From the NCBI GenBank assembly GCA_038373885.1, contig JAWZYV010000080.1, positions 372,001 through 436,000 of the forward strand: DNA of 64,000 bases. The letters run 5' to 3'. The position numbers and the translations under genes are program-made. Shown here piece by piece: positions 21,535-33,859 of this stretch (its first letter is position 1; each line of letters opens with the position of its first letter). This stretch comes from Cheiracanthium punctorium. Lineage: Eukaryota; Arthropoda; Arachnida; Araneae; Cheiracanthiidae. The notes below the pieces were generated by a model. It saw only the letters and a list, made by a program, of their open reading frames with translations. It searched no databases and was not told where the DNA came from.

Positions 21535-22929
21535 GAACTCGTAACATTAGATTGTCCAGCTGACAGTGACTTACCACTGTAAAGAAAGTGGAGCACAAAC
21601 AACGCGGTTTTATCGATTTGAGTTTTTCTGATTTATCTTTAATTTGGTTATGAATTTTTTTAAAACATAAAACAACCCCTTTTAAGAAATCATATGAGAG
21701 ATATTTTGTTGATAAAACTCTTTCGGTCATGTGACCTAGCAACCTGGCAGACAGAAAGTGAGATCGAATGAAATAGCCTTAGAAGAGTTGAATTTGAAAA
21801 TTTCTGTTGTTTTTCTTAACGGGAAAGGTTTCGGAACTTTTACGAAAATGTTTTAAATTAAGTAAATGTGCTTCATTTTATGTTTTATTATTCCATAATT
21901 AATAATCAAATACCTGAATGTCATTTACAAAGCGATATTACGATTTTTATCAGTATGAATGTAATTGCAGAGTATTTTTTACAACTGTCCTAATAATATG
22001 GATTAACAGTGCAGAAAAAAACACATTTGGATAAACATGACAATCACCTAGCAATTAACGACCACTTTCTTTTTATATTAGTATGCATTCTAAACCAGAA
22101 AGAGTAAGTAGTCACTTCTGAGAAATCAAATATCTTCCAAAGAATTTCATTATTTTAAGCCTCTAAACAAAGAGTAAATATTAAACAGAGTAAGAATTTG
22201 GAAGGAGCGAAAATTTGATGCCACCAAAATAATCTGGTTTAAAAGGGTAATTGTTGTCTCTCAGAAAATGAATATTCTCATACCTATTGAGGTAAAATGA
22301 TTTGGCAACCATTTCACTCCTTACGAATGTCTATTCATTCCTTCCACTTTCACTTGTAAGTACAGTGGAACTTGCTGAAGTGACCACCTTGGTAAAGAGT
22401 GGTGTGACCACTTACTGTGACCCTACTGTGATTCTACTGTGACTACTTTTGTACAACTTTACTTTACAACCACCACACTTTATCGCTTTCGTAAGGTGAC
22501 CAGTTTTTTTCTTCCGAAGGCGATTACATTAGAAAGTTTCCCCTATAATTAACAATTTAAAAGTCCTACTAATAGGCAGGAATTTGTACTGATATGGCAT
22601 GATCATGATATAATACAAATATAAAAGATATAGGTAAGCATGATCCTGGAGAGATGTTGCGGATGACTAAGTTAGTAATAAAAATCGACCTGTTAAAATA
22701 ATTTTAAAATATTAAAATTTGATGGTGATAAAGATGTAAGTTATAAAAAATGTCGTCAATTTGTGCTTAATAGATTCTGAAAATTTGTTTGAAACTACTG
22801 AATTATTGTTACTAGTACTACTGCCGAAAACAACTAGGGTACGTACTTGGTTCTGTTTTTTTTTTTTTTTTTTTTTTTTTCAGTTCAACCTAAAAAAAAA
22901 AAAAAAAAAATCTTATTTTAATTTCACGC
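21535..22929. other. No gene recognised; possible pogo-like end, poly-T/poly-A
   Basis: TACAGTGGAACTTGCTGAAG then TGACCACCTTGG at about 22359-22391 resembles a pogo/Tigger-type terminus. A T run (about 22857-22880) and an A run (about 22892-22909) lie close together. Confidence 0.4.
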
Positions 22930-23200
22930 AGCTATTCATCAAAAGTTAGAACAGCAAATGGACTCGTTTCGCTCCCGTAAAATGATTTTATTGCTGGAAA
23001 CATCCTTCCATTTTAAATAATTGTCTTTCTGACCGTATACCAAAATTAGTTTCGAGTTTCTAATCTACTGGAATGACATTACAAGAGTGAATGTCAGTAG
23101 ATGTGAATGAGTAGTCTGTTGGGAATAGTATGAAAAGGAACTTCACGAGACTGTTAGTAACATAACTCGAATTCATTCTTGAAATTTCCTATTACCATAA
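22930..23200 (+). repeat. Local repeat S, copy S2
   Basis: Contains TCCTTCCATTTTAAATAATTG, TCTTTCTGACCG, GTAGATGTGAATGAGTAGTC, TGGGAATAGT and AACTCGAATTC in the same order as S3 and S1. The 5' part of the repeat is weak in this copy. Confidence 0.6.
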
Positions 23201-23950
23201 AATTTTAGTAAAACTTTTTGCTACTCATGTGCATCGTCTTGTCATTACAGGTCGTTGAACATGTATTAATCAACTAAAATCTTCCTCCATACCCTTTGCA
23301 GTTCGTAAACGCTGACCCAGCGTCACCCGGGAAATGTTTTAATTTTAGGCCTTCTTAACCTCCCAGTTTTTAATTATAAGCGGGTTAATCACCGTTTTCA
23401 AAGCCGACCGAATGCAGTTAGTTGAAAAAGTAAATAAACCGAGACAGGAGCCTGTTGATTCAGTTTTGGATAATTTGCTGTACAGTTCCTCGAAGGACGT
23501 TCTGGTAAACAAACGCATCACCCAGGCAACGAAATGAATAAATTGAACTTGTTCCTAAGCTTGAAAGAAACTATAAGTACTGATCACACCTGTTCCAGTT
23601 TTTGAAAGAAAACTAGTTGAACTAGATAAGTTTACGAATGCAAGGAAAATATATTCTCAGAACAATAGCCTAAAATTCTTTGAATAGCATAATTTAACTC
23701 GTTATACATGATATAAAGAAATTAATGGTTATGTGTTCTCGAATTAGTGAAAGCACAGCAAGAATTTTAAAAGACCGATGAATAAACTGAAATTCGTGCT
23801 GATTTCATATGATCCTGAAAAGACTGAACTGGGTTTCATTTCAGAATTGATGTTTAAATATGGTACTGGATAATATTAAAAGTTTTCAGGCTGTGTACTA
23901 AAGAAGGTTACAGTTATTTCGATAATTTCTTAAAATGGTTGTAAAACGTT
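23201..23950. other. No gene recognised
   Basis: Non-coding. A modestly GC-richer patch at about 23300-23530 shows no start-to-stop frame of note. Confidence 0.5.
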
Positions 23951-24260
23951 GTTAGTTCCGTCTCTATGACAATGAACTTAACCAGATAGAAAAATCAATT
24001 TTACTTTCCTAGTACTTCATCAACATGCATAAAAGCAGCAAATGCTTTCACTTCGTCCTTGGACTACGTTTTTGTTACCCAGAAAATGTTCTTCCATTTT
24101 ACATAATTATCTTTGCGACCGCCAACGAATTATAGTCGAATTCCAGAAAAGAACTGTAAGATCGTTAGGCGGCAGATATGAATGAGTAATCCTGTGGGTA
24201 TAGTTAGGTTTCGCAAGCACTTTTACGAGCCTATTTGCTATAGGGGTATCAAATTCGTAC
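23951..24260 (+). repeat. Local repeat S, copy S3
   Basis: Begins TTAGTTCCGTCTCTATGACA (cf. S1 TTAGTTCTGTCTCTATGACA). It continues with AAAAATCAATTTTACTTTCC, TTCTTCCATTTTACATAATT, GAATGAGTAATCCTGTGGG and CAAATTCG. It is intermediate in sequence between S1 and S2. Confidence 0.65.
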
Positions 24261-24854
24261 TTAGTTTTCTATTGCAAGTAAACATTTGCTTAGAATATCA
24301 ATTACGCATCTTTGTAAGGTAGTCTGTGATGTGTCATTTAACTGTCAGATAAGTGTCTAAAATTTTTGATTTTATAATGTGATTTTTTAAGGGGTTTAAT
24401 AGGGTTTCTTTACGCTAATTACCCAATCTAGAGTCGTCACACTATCGCGATCAAATTGACTTGTGATGACAGAACTTAGATCCAAGAAGTTAATCTCGAG
24501 CCAATCACAAATAGCAGAACCATAAAAAAAGGAAAACTGGAGTTAGCTGAAAGAATAGTTCTACCAGAGATTTACAGCAATCTGACAGGAGGGAGTTACC
24601 AAAATTGACATTCACTACAGCATAAGCATTTTTGAGACTGTTGATGGTCTTATAAAGAGCTCTTTATGCAGAACACAGGTCAAACTTAAGATTAGCTGTT
24701 TTAAAGTACTTCACCATAATTAAAATCTGCTGTTTAAATCCCGGTTACGATTTATTTATTTTGATTTCTGAGCCTCTGAGAGAATAACCATAAGCTTTAA
24801 TATAATTTCAAGGTTTCTTCAAGGGAGGCATCTTAAGACCCGTCTACTGAAAAA
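24261..24854. other. No gene recognised
   Basis: Non-coding sequence; the A run at about 24850-24864 borders the next repeat. Confidence 0.5.
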
Positions 24855-26075
24855 AAAAAAAAAAAGAAAAATGGTCTTTCTGAGAGGAGGAGGGTCAATA
24901 GTAGTCTTTTAATTGAGAAAAAATTACCATTCAGCTTATAGTCAGGAATTACAGTGCAGAAGTAAGTTGTCATTAAAAGAGGTGGTCTCTGAGTCAGAGG
25001 CGGCTTGTGGGTTATTTAAATGGAGGTTCGCAAAACAAATTTCGAAAATTAAATGTGCATGTACTGCGTAACTTACATGTTAAAATATATTTACGTTTTC
25101 TGTAGTTAAAGAACACCAATTTGCATGCCACTTAAAAAAAAGAAAAAAAAAAAGGAAAAAGAAAGTAAAAGAAATCTCTAGTCTTACATTTCGTTATCTT
25201 AGTTTTCACAAAGGTGCTGGCTTGAGTAATTTTATTCAATTTTTCTTTCAAGATACTGTTGAAAATCTAATTGCTTTAGCTCCGAAATACTTATTTTACT
25301 TACATCTTAATTATTTATACTAGTGCGTAAAAAATATTGTACTGAAAAAGGATAAAAATGAAGAAAATAATAAGAAAACAGGGAAAAAATGGATTGACAA
25401 ACCAAACGTAACGAACCAAGGGAGGATTCGGAAGAGATAACCGGAAAAAAAGTCCGTGCGCATACTGAAAATGCGAAAACGGAATCATATCAGAAGCGCC
25501 TAACTGATACCGCGACTCTTTCCGCTTCTATTCTCAGAAAGTAGTTCAGAAGGGCATTTCTACATTTGCTATAGTAACCTACAATACAGTGTGTTAGCTA
25601 TGATAAACGTATTTTATACTAGTATGTGTGTGTGGGGGGGAGAAAAACTCACGTTTTAAATTCACAAAAATTTAGAAGTGTACTTAATATTTTTTAAAAT
25701 TTAATTTGTTAATGTGTTTATTTTGTATTATTTCCTTTGGGGATTCACGTTCTCATGTGCTCATATACAGCAGCTGTAACTGCTCTCAATAGAGATGGTA
25801 TTTCAAGGAGGGAGATGGTCAATAGTGGTCATCTAATAGAAGGAAAATTACCATTGAGCCTAAAGCCAGGAATTGCAGTGCAGAAATAATAAGTCTTTAT
25901 GAAAGGTGGCTTTTTAAGAGAGATGGTCTTTCACGGAAGGAGAGGGTCAATAGTGATCTTTTAATGTAGATAAAATTACCATTGAGCCTATAGACAGGAG
26001 TTGCAATGCAGAAACAAACGGTCTTCATGAGAGGTGGTTGCTTAAAAGAGATAATCTTTCAGAGAGGTTTCACGA
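24855..26075 (+). repeat. GGTC-type repeat, three copies in two clusters
   Basis: A unit of about 125 bp contains GGTCAATAGT.GTC, AAAATTACCATT.AGC, CAGGA.TTGCAGTGCAGAA and GGTGG. It occurs at about 24870-24990 and twice in tandem at about 25795-26050. The last copy ends AGAGAGGTTTCAC, like the AGAGAGGTTTCACTGT ends of pogo/Tigger MITEs. The clusters are separated by about 800 bp of unrelated AT-rich DNA. Confidence 0.6.
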
Positions 26076-27846
26076 AAATCATACATACGTAATGACTTTT
26101 CTTATGCTTTTAAAAAATGCAAGTCAAAATATCTACTTGGTTTAGGCTCGTCATTTATTTGATAGAGTTATAAATAAATTCGAAAAACTGCAAGAGATGC
26201 TCTACATACATGAATAAAAACATTAGTAGGGTATGTGTTAAGTATACCAAAGGGATCAGTACAGGTTTTTGCCGAGTGAAATATTGGATATTTATGCATT
26301 CACATTTCTTACTCTAAATTCCATTTAGATCTTTCTGCATTATACTGCCAACGGAAGGTGTGAATTTTTAACTTTGCGTTGAATTTTGAAAAGCAATTTG
26401 GAACATCGTTGCTGTTTTTGAACATTTTGTATGCTTACAATTTTGAAATAAAATATCTATTAAATAGACAGATCATCTACATTTAAATGGTAATGTTTTT
26501 AAAGCATTTAACTGGTATTCGCATTCAAAAGATAAAACTTTAATCAATGACGTTAAACCCAAAAATACATCACGTGTTTATTTTTATACTGCATTATACA
26601 TGAAAATTCCTATTAAAACCTTAATTTTTAAATATAATGATTGTTCAAGTATTAAATTTTTTTGTGAGCTCCAACAACGCAACATTTGATGATGTGAAAA
26701 GCCATTTAAATAATATTTAATTAACAAACAATTAATAATCTACACTAAATAACAACAATGTAGTTAATTTTTTTTGGATTTGAAGCATATAATTAAATAA
26801 GAATAGGAAAGAAAAATAAAAAAGGACATAAAAATAGACAAACTGAAGTCATACACATTTTTAGAAGTATAAATAAGAAAAATTTAATTTTTTTAAAAAA
26901 ATGAAACAGCGTAACTAAAATGCTCTTTGAACAAGTGTAAACCATAAGCTTTAATATAATTTTTTAATTTTTTTTAAATCTGAAAATCCGATTTTGAACA
27001 TCCGAAATAATAAAATGTGCTAAATGCTTAAAAAATTTTCACAATATGCAGAAATTTTACAGAAATCAGAACATATTCATGGAAGGGAAAGCAAGAATTA
27101 AAAAAAATGACGACGACGAAGACATCGAATCGTGCACCTAATAATCTTTATATAATCTCTAACATATCGTGGTTCATTCAATGTTGATTATAAATAGTAA
27201 ATTAGTGAAATTTCTGTTAGGAAGTTTTTTTATAATTCATGCATCTGCCATTTTTCTATTAAATGCAGAAACAAAAGGCAGCTCACGCTTCGAAAGTCGT
27301 GCTGATAAAATATACGGTTACTGCACTTTTGGTATAAAAGGGAACATTTACGGAAATTTTTAAATTGAATTAAACATAGACTATTTTTTTGTATACAGGC
27401 ATGAATTTTCTAAAATATAAAGCTATGTAATCACTACACAATTCTTTTTAATCTATTTTCGTTGTAGTTTTCTATACACTTAATTTATAACTCCTGCCAT
27501 TATTATTATTATACAATGGACTCGAGCTGCAGCATGATCAATCTTACGTCAGGTTTCACGTATAACGTATCTCAGAACTAGTGCGGGCTTTTCACCCGCA
27601 ACACCACATTTTTAGCTAAAAATAAGGAACGCAAACAGAAGTGCGAGGTTTGAAGGGATAATTATTGTCTTTGTGATTTGCTACTGAAGAAGAAAGGCCA
27701 CCAGAGAACGGTATTCCATCCCTCGTAACACCATTGAAGGCGGAAGTACCCAAACCGTCAAAGTATAAACCTGGCTTTATTTATTACTTTACGTAAGAAA
27801 TGGTAATATATAAAGGAGTGGTTCAAAAAGGTTTGAAGGGTGTTTA
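26076..27846. other. No gene recognised in 1.8 kb
   Basis: Very AT-rich. The 64-codon frame at 27169-27363 starts with a hydrophobic stretch, but no upstream or downstream exon signal supports it. Confidence 0.5.
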
Positions 27847-29311
27847 TCTTCTCTACTTATTATAAAAGAAGATGTCTGTCTGTCTATTGGCGTCGTTATG
27901 GACAAACGGCTACACCTAGAAACACCAAATTTGGTACTCCGGAAGTTCTAAACATGTTATGCACCTCGAAGCGAGTTTTTCAAAATTTGACCAAGAAATT
28001 TTTTTTTTTATGTTTTATGCGATTTTTGGCATTTTTTCTCACCTAATTCGAAATAACGGCGGGAATTATTCTTGTAGCAAACGGCATTTATATCATCGGA
28101 TAGAAGAGAAAAGTTTCTTTTAAAAATAGTTTGTTCTGAATCTGCAACGTAATTTGTAGATTTTTAGGAATTTTTAAACTAAGTATCTTCTTTGACGATT
28201 TTTTTTTTCGTAAAATCATTTTAAAACTGCCGCATCGTGAATTCTATCCATCATAACTTTTTGATATTTTGTCAAATCGTGAAGCATTCCTTTCTCCCTC
28301 TTTTAAAATGAAAACGGAAAAATTGTATAAATTAGGTAATTTTTTACGAACTTTCATGTAATATAATATTTAGAATTTAATAGCATCGCTGATACGCCAT
28401 TACGCCAGTCAATTATGGCAAGACTTTATAAATATAAATGAAATGAACGCCATTTGATGTCACGAGTTTAAAAATACATTAGAAATCCTAATTATGATTA
28501 ACAAGCTTTGACAAACTATAACACCACGAGCAAAATAATAAACTTCTAGATAACCAGATGCAGTAAAAAAGTAAAATAATTTTTTTTTTTTGTTTTGTGT
28601 CTTTCTCTAATTCATGTTAGATATTGCAACTGAGGAAGACGCGATTTTCACGTCATGAGTTTAAAAATGAGTTAAAAATCTAATTAGGTTAAAAGGTTTT
28701 GACGTAAAAATTACTAAATTTAAAGCATTTTGTTTGTTGCGCGAGCTAGTATTTTCACCCACACGGGGGAAAATACTAATTAACTTAATACATAATATTC
28801 GCTATCAGTTTGACTACGGTCGTCGTATATATTCCCAAAAATCCAGAGCAATGGTGCCAAGTTTTGAGGACTTTTGGCTGTATAAATATTAGATGTACCT
28901 TTTTTTGGCTGAATTCTTGCACCTTAGCAAGCTCTTGCACAAAAGTTACCTTCATTAGCAAAATAGCTCCGAAAAATGTTTGAAATACCGTTTAGCTAGG
29001 AATAACCCCAACACCCCAACAATTAACTTTAATAAGTTCTGTTGCAAGGGAGCGTAAAATGAGCAAAATAACTATAAAATAAAACGGTTGTCCACATCAT
29101 GTAGTGTCTAATGAATTAATGCTATAACTTAAACATAAAAAACAGTATGCTATAGAAATAAGATATTCTGAAATTTTTTTTCTGCAAACCGTAAGGCTTT
29201 TCTTTTCTTTTTCTTTTTTTTTTTTGATTGTGAACGGCACTGAAATACTTTTTTATGTCCCGTAAGAAACATTTTCGTTTCCTACCGTGCGGAGAACGGG
29301 CACTCAGCTAG
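27847..29311 (+). mobile_element. Helitron-like element, non-autonomous, about 1.46 kb
   Basis: After a host A the sequence starts TCTTCTCTACTTATTATAAA, followed by GTCTGTCTGTCTATTGG and the AACACCAAATTTGGTACTCC block of this family. The end has CCGTGCGGAGAACGGGCAC, then TCAGCTAG and host T. It shares ends and GGAAACGAAAA with 19268-20459. No helicase coding remains. An internal GCTAGTATTTTC...GAAAATACTA inverted repeat sits at about 28748-28778. Confidence 0.65.
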
Positions 29312-30008
29312 TAAGTATCTAAAGTAACTATGAGTATTTTCAAAAAGTCATATATATATTCTATTTCAAAACGCGAAATTTTCGCATACGCAAGAAGATC
29401 TTGGAACACACCCCTCGCGTAAATCAAGACTCCACTGAACTGTTATATTTGCAGTTTTGAAGATTCAGGTAATTGTCTATTCAACAAATCACAATTCACT
29501 TGTTACTACTATTTAACAGAATATAAAAGTACATATATGCTTAAACATATACCTCTTTATGGAAAATAGATGACAAAATAGGGTCTCGGAGACGAAGCGT
29601 AAAACTTAACCTCAATTAAATATTAGATTTATCTTTGTAAAAATCTTCTGTTATTAGGTTTTTCCCTCCCTTATAATGGAAGGATAAAATGTAATAATGA
29701 ATAATTTATGAACATATTAAATCATTTCATTAGGTAATACATGTTTAATTAGATGAACCGAAGCACGATTTTCAGTGTAATAAAAATCTATCTATCTATA
29801 TTTTTTTGACTAGATTTCGTGAAAGTAATATTTATGACTTTGTAAAGGAAATTAACGACAAGATGTTTTAAATTTATACAGAATAAATCAGATGTATTTC
29901 AAAATACAGGGTTGTACATATGAACAACGTGGACGATCTCGAATGGGGTGATAATGCATAGTCGTGTCTCAGCAAGGATGAAAACACACGAATTTCAGCA
30001 CTAAAATA
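29312..30008. other. No gene recognised
   Basis: AT-rich non-coding DNA. TACAGGGTTGTAC at about 29907 resembles a transposon end without a partner. Confidence 0.45.
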
Positions 30009-30255
30009 TACTCTATAACAAAAAAAAAATCGACGCACTAAGAAACAATCATCCGATTGCTTTGAAATTTCGTATGCATGAATGTTTTGAACAGATATGC
30101 AGATGATTCAAATTTGGTGTCCAATGAATGAATAGTTTGATCTCTAGCGCATCGGAACTGCGCATACAGCAGAAGTATATAAGGAGCAGTTCTTCAACGG
30201 TTGTTAAAACTTTCGGTTTGATTGCGATTCGGATGACCTTTCAACAACTTAAAAA

Positions 30256-31269
30256 ATGCCTTGCTGCAGGATTCGTACTCATTACGAGCCACTGTCAGAG
30301 TTTGACAGAGGTCGTATCATTGGATTGAAAGAGGCCGGTTGGACTAATCGGAGAATCGCTCGTCACTTGAGTCGAAGCGATGCGACGATTCGAAGATGCT
30401 GGCAAGGATGGGTGGAAAATGGCAGAGTGCAGCGTCAGGATGGTAGCGGTCGACCTAGGGCTACAACAGATCGTGAGGACAGAGTGATGGTCCGATCAGC
30501 TGTCACAGCGCCTTCTTCATCTCTATCAACCATCAGACGTTCAACCCAAACACCAGTGTCCATCATGACCATTCACAGACAGTTGAGAGAGCGAAATCTA
30601 CGCTCGCACCGACCGTTACGCCACCTCCCACTCACGCCTGCACACTGCCGAGCCAGATTACAGTGGTGCAGGGCTCGATCAGGTTGGAATGATGCCGACT
30701 GGGGACGTATAGTCTTTAGCGACGAATCCCGCTTCCAACTGTGTCCTGACGATCATCGAAGACGTGTTTGGAGATGTACAGGGCAGAGGGGGGATCCTGC
30801 TTTCACTATTGCACGCCACACCGGCCCTCAACAAGGCATTATGGTCTGGGGTGCCATTTCCTTTGACAGCCGGACCCCTTTGGTCGTCATTAGAGGTACA
30901 CTTACTGCACAGCGGTACGTGGACGACATCCTAAGACCTGTTTTGCTACCGTTCCTTTTGCAGTGCCCTGGGCTGGTTTTTCAGCAGGACAATGCCAGAC
31001 CACATACGGCTCGTGTTGCTCTAAACTGTCTGCAAGCTTGTCAAACTCTTCCTTGGCCTGCCAGATCGCGAGATCTCTCTCCCATCGAGCATGTCTGGGA
31101 TATGATGGGAAGGCAATTGCATCTGGCACGGACTGTTGATGACCTTGTTCGACAATTGGAGCGAATTTGGCAGGAAATACTGTTGGAGACCCTCCGGGAG
31201 CTTTATCGGTCTATGCCACGCCGTGTGGCAGCTTGTATCCAGGCTAGCGGCGGGTCAACACCTCATTGA
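30256..31269 (+). CDS. Tc1-type transposase, intact (337 aa)
   Basis: Nuclear enzyme that binds its element's terminal repeats, excises the element and inserts it at TA. Residues about 12-52 form the first helix-turn-helix (FDRGRIIGLKEAGWTNRRIA), then a GSGRPR AT-hook-like linker at 63-68, a second helix-turn-helix at about 72-115, and the RNase-H-like catalytic domain from about 135. The catalytic acids are D156 (FSDESRF), D245 (QQDNARPH) and E278 (LSPIEHVWD). Only 32 residues lie between D245 and E278, where canonical Tc1 enzymes have 34. The frame is uninterrupted from ATG to TGA, and its length equals the usual 330-345 residues. The ATG at 30256 begins MPCCRIRTHYEPLSEFDRGR and keeps the whole first helix, so I take it as the start. 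No intron. R272 stands where the block usually reads S-P-D. Confidence 0.93.
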   Translation: MPCCRIRTHYEPLSEFDRGRIIGLKEAGWTNRRIARHLSRSDATIRRCWQGWVENGRVQRQDGSGRPRATTDREDRVMVRSAVTAPSSSLSTIRRSTQTPVSIMTIHRQLRERNLRSHRPLRHLPLTPAHCRARLQWCRARSGWNDADWGRIVFSDESRFQLCPDDHRRRVWRCTGQRGDPAFTIARHTGPQQGIMVWGAISFDSRTPLVVIRGTLTAQRYVDDILRPVLLPFLLQCPGLVFQQDNARPHTARVALNCLQACQTLPWPARSRDLSPIEHVWDMMGRQLHLARTVDDLVRQLERIWQEILLETLRELYRSMPRRVAACIQASGGSTPH

Positions 31270-31289
31270 ACTTGTTACTGTAACTCTGA

Positions 31290-31295
31290 AATAAA
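31290..31295 (+). promoter_or_regulatory. AATAAA polyadenylation signal of the transposase
   Basis: AATAAA 21 bases after the stop codon and inside the element; the usual eukaryotic poly(A) hexamer. Confidence 0.5.
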
Positions 31296-31417
31296 TTATT
31301 CAATTGTTCTGAAATTTTAATCATTTACTATTCTGTACATTGTCTTCCTATACACCAATTTTCGTCTCAATCGGACACCTCCTTCTTGGTGCGCCGATTT
31401 ATTTGTTATACAGTGTA

Positions 31418-33859
31418 TTTATTTTTAACTATTTTACTTGGATCTTAATCTATGAAAAATATCTTGATTGACCCTGACCCTGTAAATAATCCATAAAGAC
31501 TACGCACACTGTTTCCGACGGAGAACATTTCTTTTATAAACTACCAAAATATATATGAATTTTCTTATACATTTAAAACAAATGGACGCATCTGAATTGA
31601 ATTTTAAATGATGACTGCTAGCAGAGCTGAATTTATTGAAGTTCTTTGAGACTTCCTTTATAAAGAACTGCGTTGTGGACACTGTTTTCAATAAGGCGCA
31701 TTACACAGTATATGTTAGTAATATATAAAAATTTTGTAGTAATTGGTTCAAATTTATGCCTGTTTGAGTACGGGCAGGGAACTGTTGGAAAAATAAATTA
31801 AAATCGCAAACACTTTTGCATTTTGATGGAAAGTGTTAGAAAATTCAACTTTTTGTGGCTGGTGGTTGTTTTTGGTAAAAGAAGTGAATGAAATTTGAAA
31901 AGTTTAGGAACTATGTTTTGTAAAGTGTAAACATAGAAAGTATTAAAATCTCTTTTTCACAGTTTTTTCTAAATCAATAGCTAAATTAGCATATCTTATA
32001 CAGTGAGTAGTATTATATGTACGTAAATGTACATATTATGCAATTCTGCGGCTGAAAACTAGTTTACATTTAATCACACAAAAAAGTAAGTCTGACTGAC
32101 TGAAAAGCAGCAATTATACTCATATCGATTCTTCTCGGATACAAAACCAATATTCCATCATTAATGAGTTTCACTTTGAAAAACGGGTTTTCTATTTTAA
32201 TTAAAAAATCGAAAAGTCCAATTTAAAAAAAATTTCTACTTCAAGTAAAAAAGGTAAATCCTATGTTAGTTTAGGTTAAGACTCAAAAAATAAATACTAA
32301 AAAGAAACATAAGGACAAAGCTGAATGAATTTTTAAATGTTTAGGGGCATTGGAAAAAAAATCCAGATTTCCTGAGACAGGAATCTGAAATAGTGTTTCT
32401 AGCGTATTTCAATGTAATCAAAGGTAATAAAAATTCTTTTTCCTCGTCAGTATTAAATGAAAAGTCTTTTAATCTATTACAAAGGTTATTAGATTCCTAA
32501 AGCGCTCGTATAAAAGATGTTAAAGCGTTTATCTGCATTTATAAACTTTTTAATTAATTGTTCAGTGTTTCATGCGTCTACTGAGATGTGTACAAAAACG
32601 TTTCTTCATAGAAAAGAATTACTTCCAAAACAGCAATTAAAAGCAAAAGTGATTTCAGAATGAGTTGGCTTTTATAAAACATGGATGAATCCGCAAAAAT
32701 AGAATGAATTTTTTCTTTCGATCTGGATGCAAAATTTTTCTTAATTTCCTGTTACAGACGGTGAGAGAGTACTAAATCAAAAAATTTTAATTAAGGGCGG
32801 ACAGAATATAAACAAGTTATAATCATACAGCAATAAGAGGTCACAAACATCTTTTTGAACTATAAATAATCCCTCTGTTAAAAGTTTTGAAGTAATAACC
32901 AGATTTGGATAGTGATATAATAAATATTTGATATTTTGTTGAGAGTATATAAGAGTATTTGATATGGTTCAATTATTTTTCATTAAAATGATGCAATACT
33001 AGATGAATAAGCTCATTGTTTATGAAACCTATTATAGAAATGCAATAGGCACGTTAACATGTTTTCTAAAGTCAGTATAAACTAATGCATATAGACGACG
33101 CTTGCGAACCCAAGTTTTTACGTGACTACAATTTCTCTACATGCTACCCTGCTATTTCCTAACGTTGTAATGTTTGGTGACGTTGTAATGTTTGGTTGTT
33201 AACCCTCTATATTACACAAATGTAACTGATGTGGGTTTTTTTGAATACTCTCTCGATATATTTATAAAACATTGCAGGAAACATTTGGTAAATAAAGTAA
33301 ATGCTCCAGTAGTGGCCCATTAAGGATATTTCCTCAATTATCGTCTTAACGTTAGATAAATTTTGTTAATCATATTTTTTTGATGGTTGTTCAAACTTTT
33401 ATCTAAAGTAATAATGATCTAAAATATCAAAATAACTGTGATATAACTTTAAAGAAAATTAAGACTTGGGTCACATCTATGTTCCAGAAACGGGCATAGA
33501 AAGCTTTTGATGTGTGAGTGGTGGGCATACCAAAAGTGGGCTACCTAGATTTGCCAAACGGCTAAGGAAATTAAAATGAAGTGGCTATATATAGTAATAA
33601 TAATGATACATTGGCATTATACACTATAAAAAACACTTTGAAAATGGCAGGTAAAATGTTTTATTTATAGATTCTAGTTACATGGAATTCACAATTTTTC
33701 TATAACAGCCAGTTTTTTAACAAAGGCAAATGTTATATTTCTACCTTTCATTTTCAGTTTTGGTTGGGACATTATGAAGCACTGAAGCAAAAAATGTTTT
33801 TATAGAACATCAAATAAATTATGAAGCACTGGAGCAAAAAATGGTTTTATAGAACATCA
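31418..33859. other. No gene recognised in 2.4 kb
   Basis: AT-rich, non-coding. A short direct repeat GTTGTAATGTTTGGT sits at about 33164-33197. Confidence 0.5.

Larger units (their letters stand above)
30009..31415 (+). mobile_element. Complete Tc1-type transposon, 1407 bp
   Basis: TA lies on both sides (30007-30008 and 31416-31417). The outer ends are TACTCTATAACA on the left and, read inward from the right, CACTGTATAACA. Similarity continues through AAATCG.CGCAC.AAGAA and TCCGATTG for about 50-60 bp. One intact gene fills the centre on the plus strand. The ends are slightly mismatched (TACTC against CACTG), so the left end may be weakened; whether the element can still move cannot be judged from sequence. 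Confidence 0.93.
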
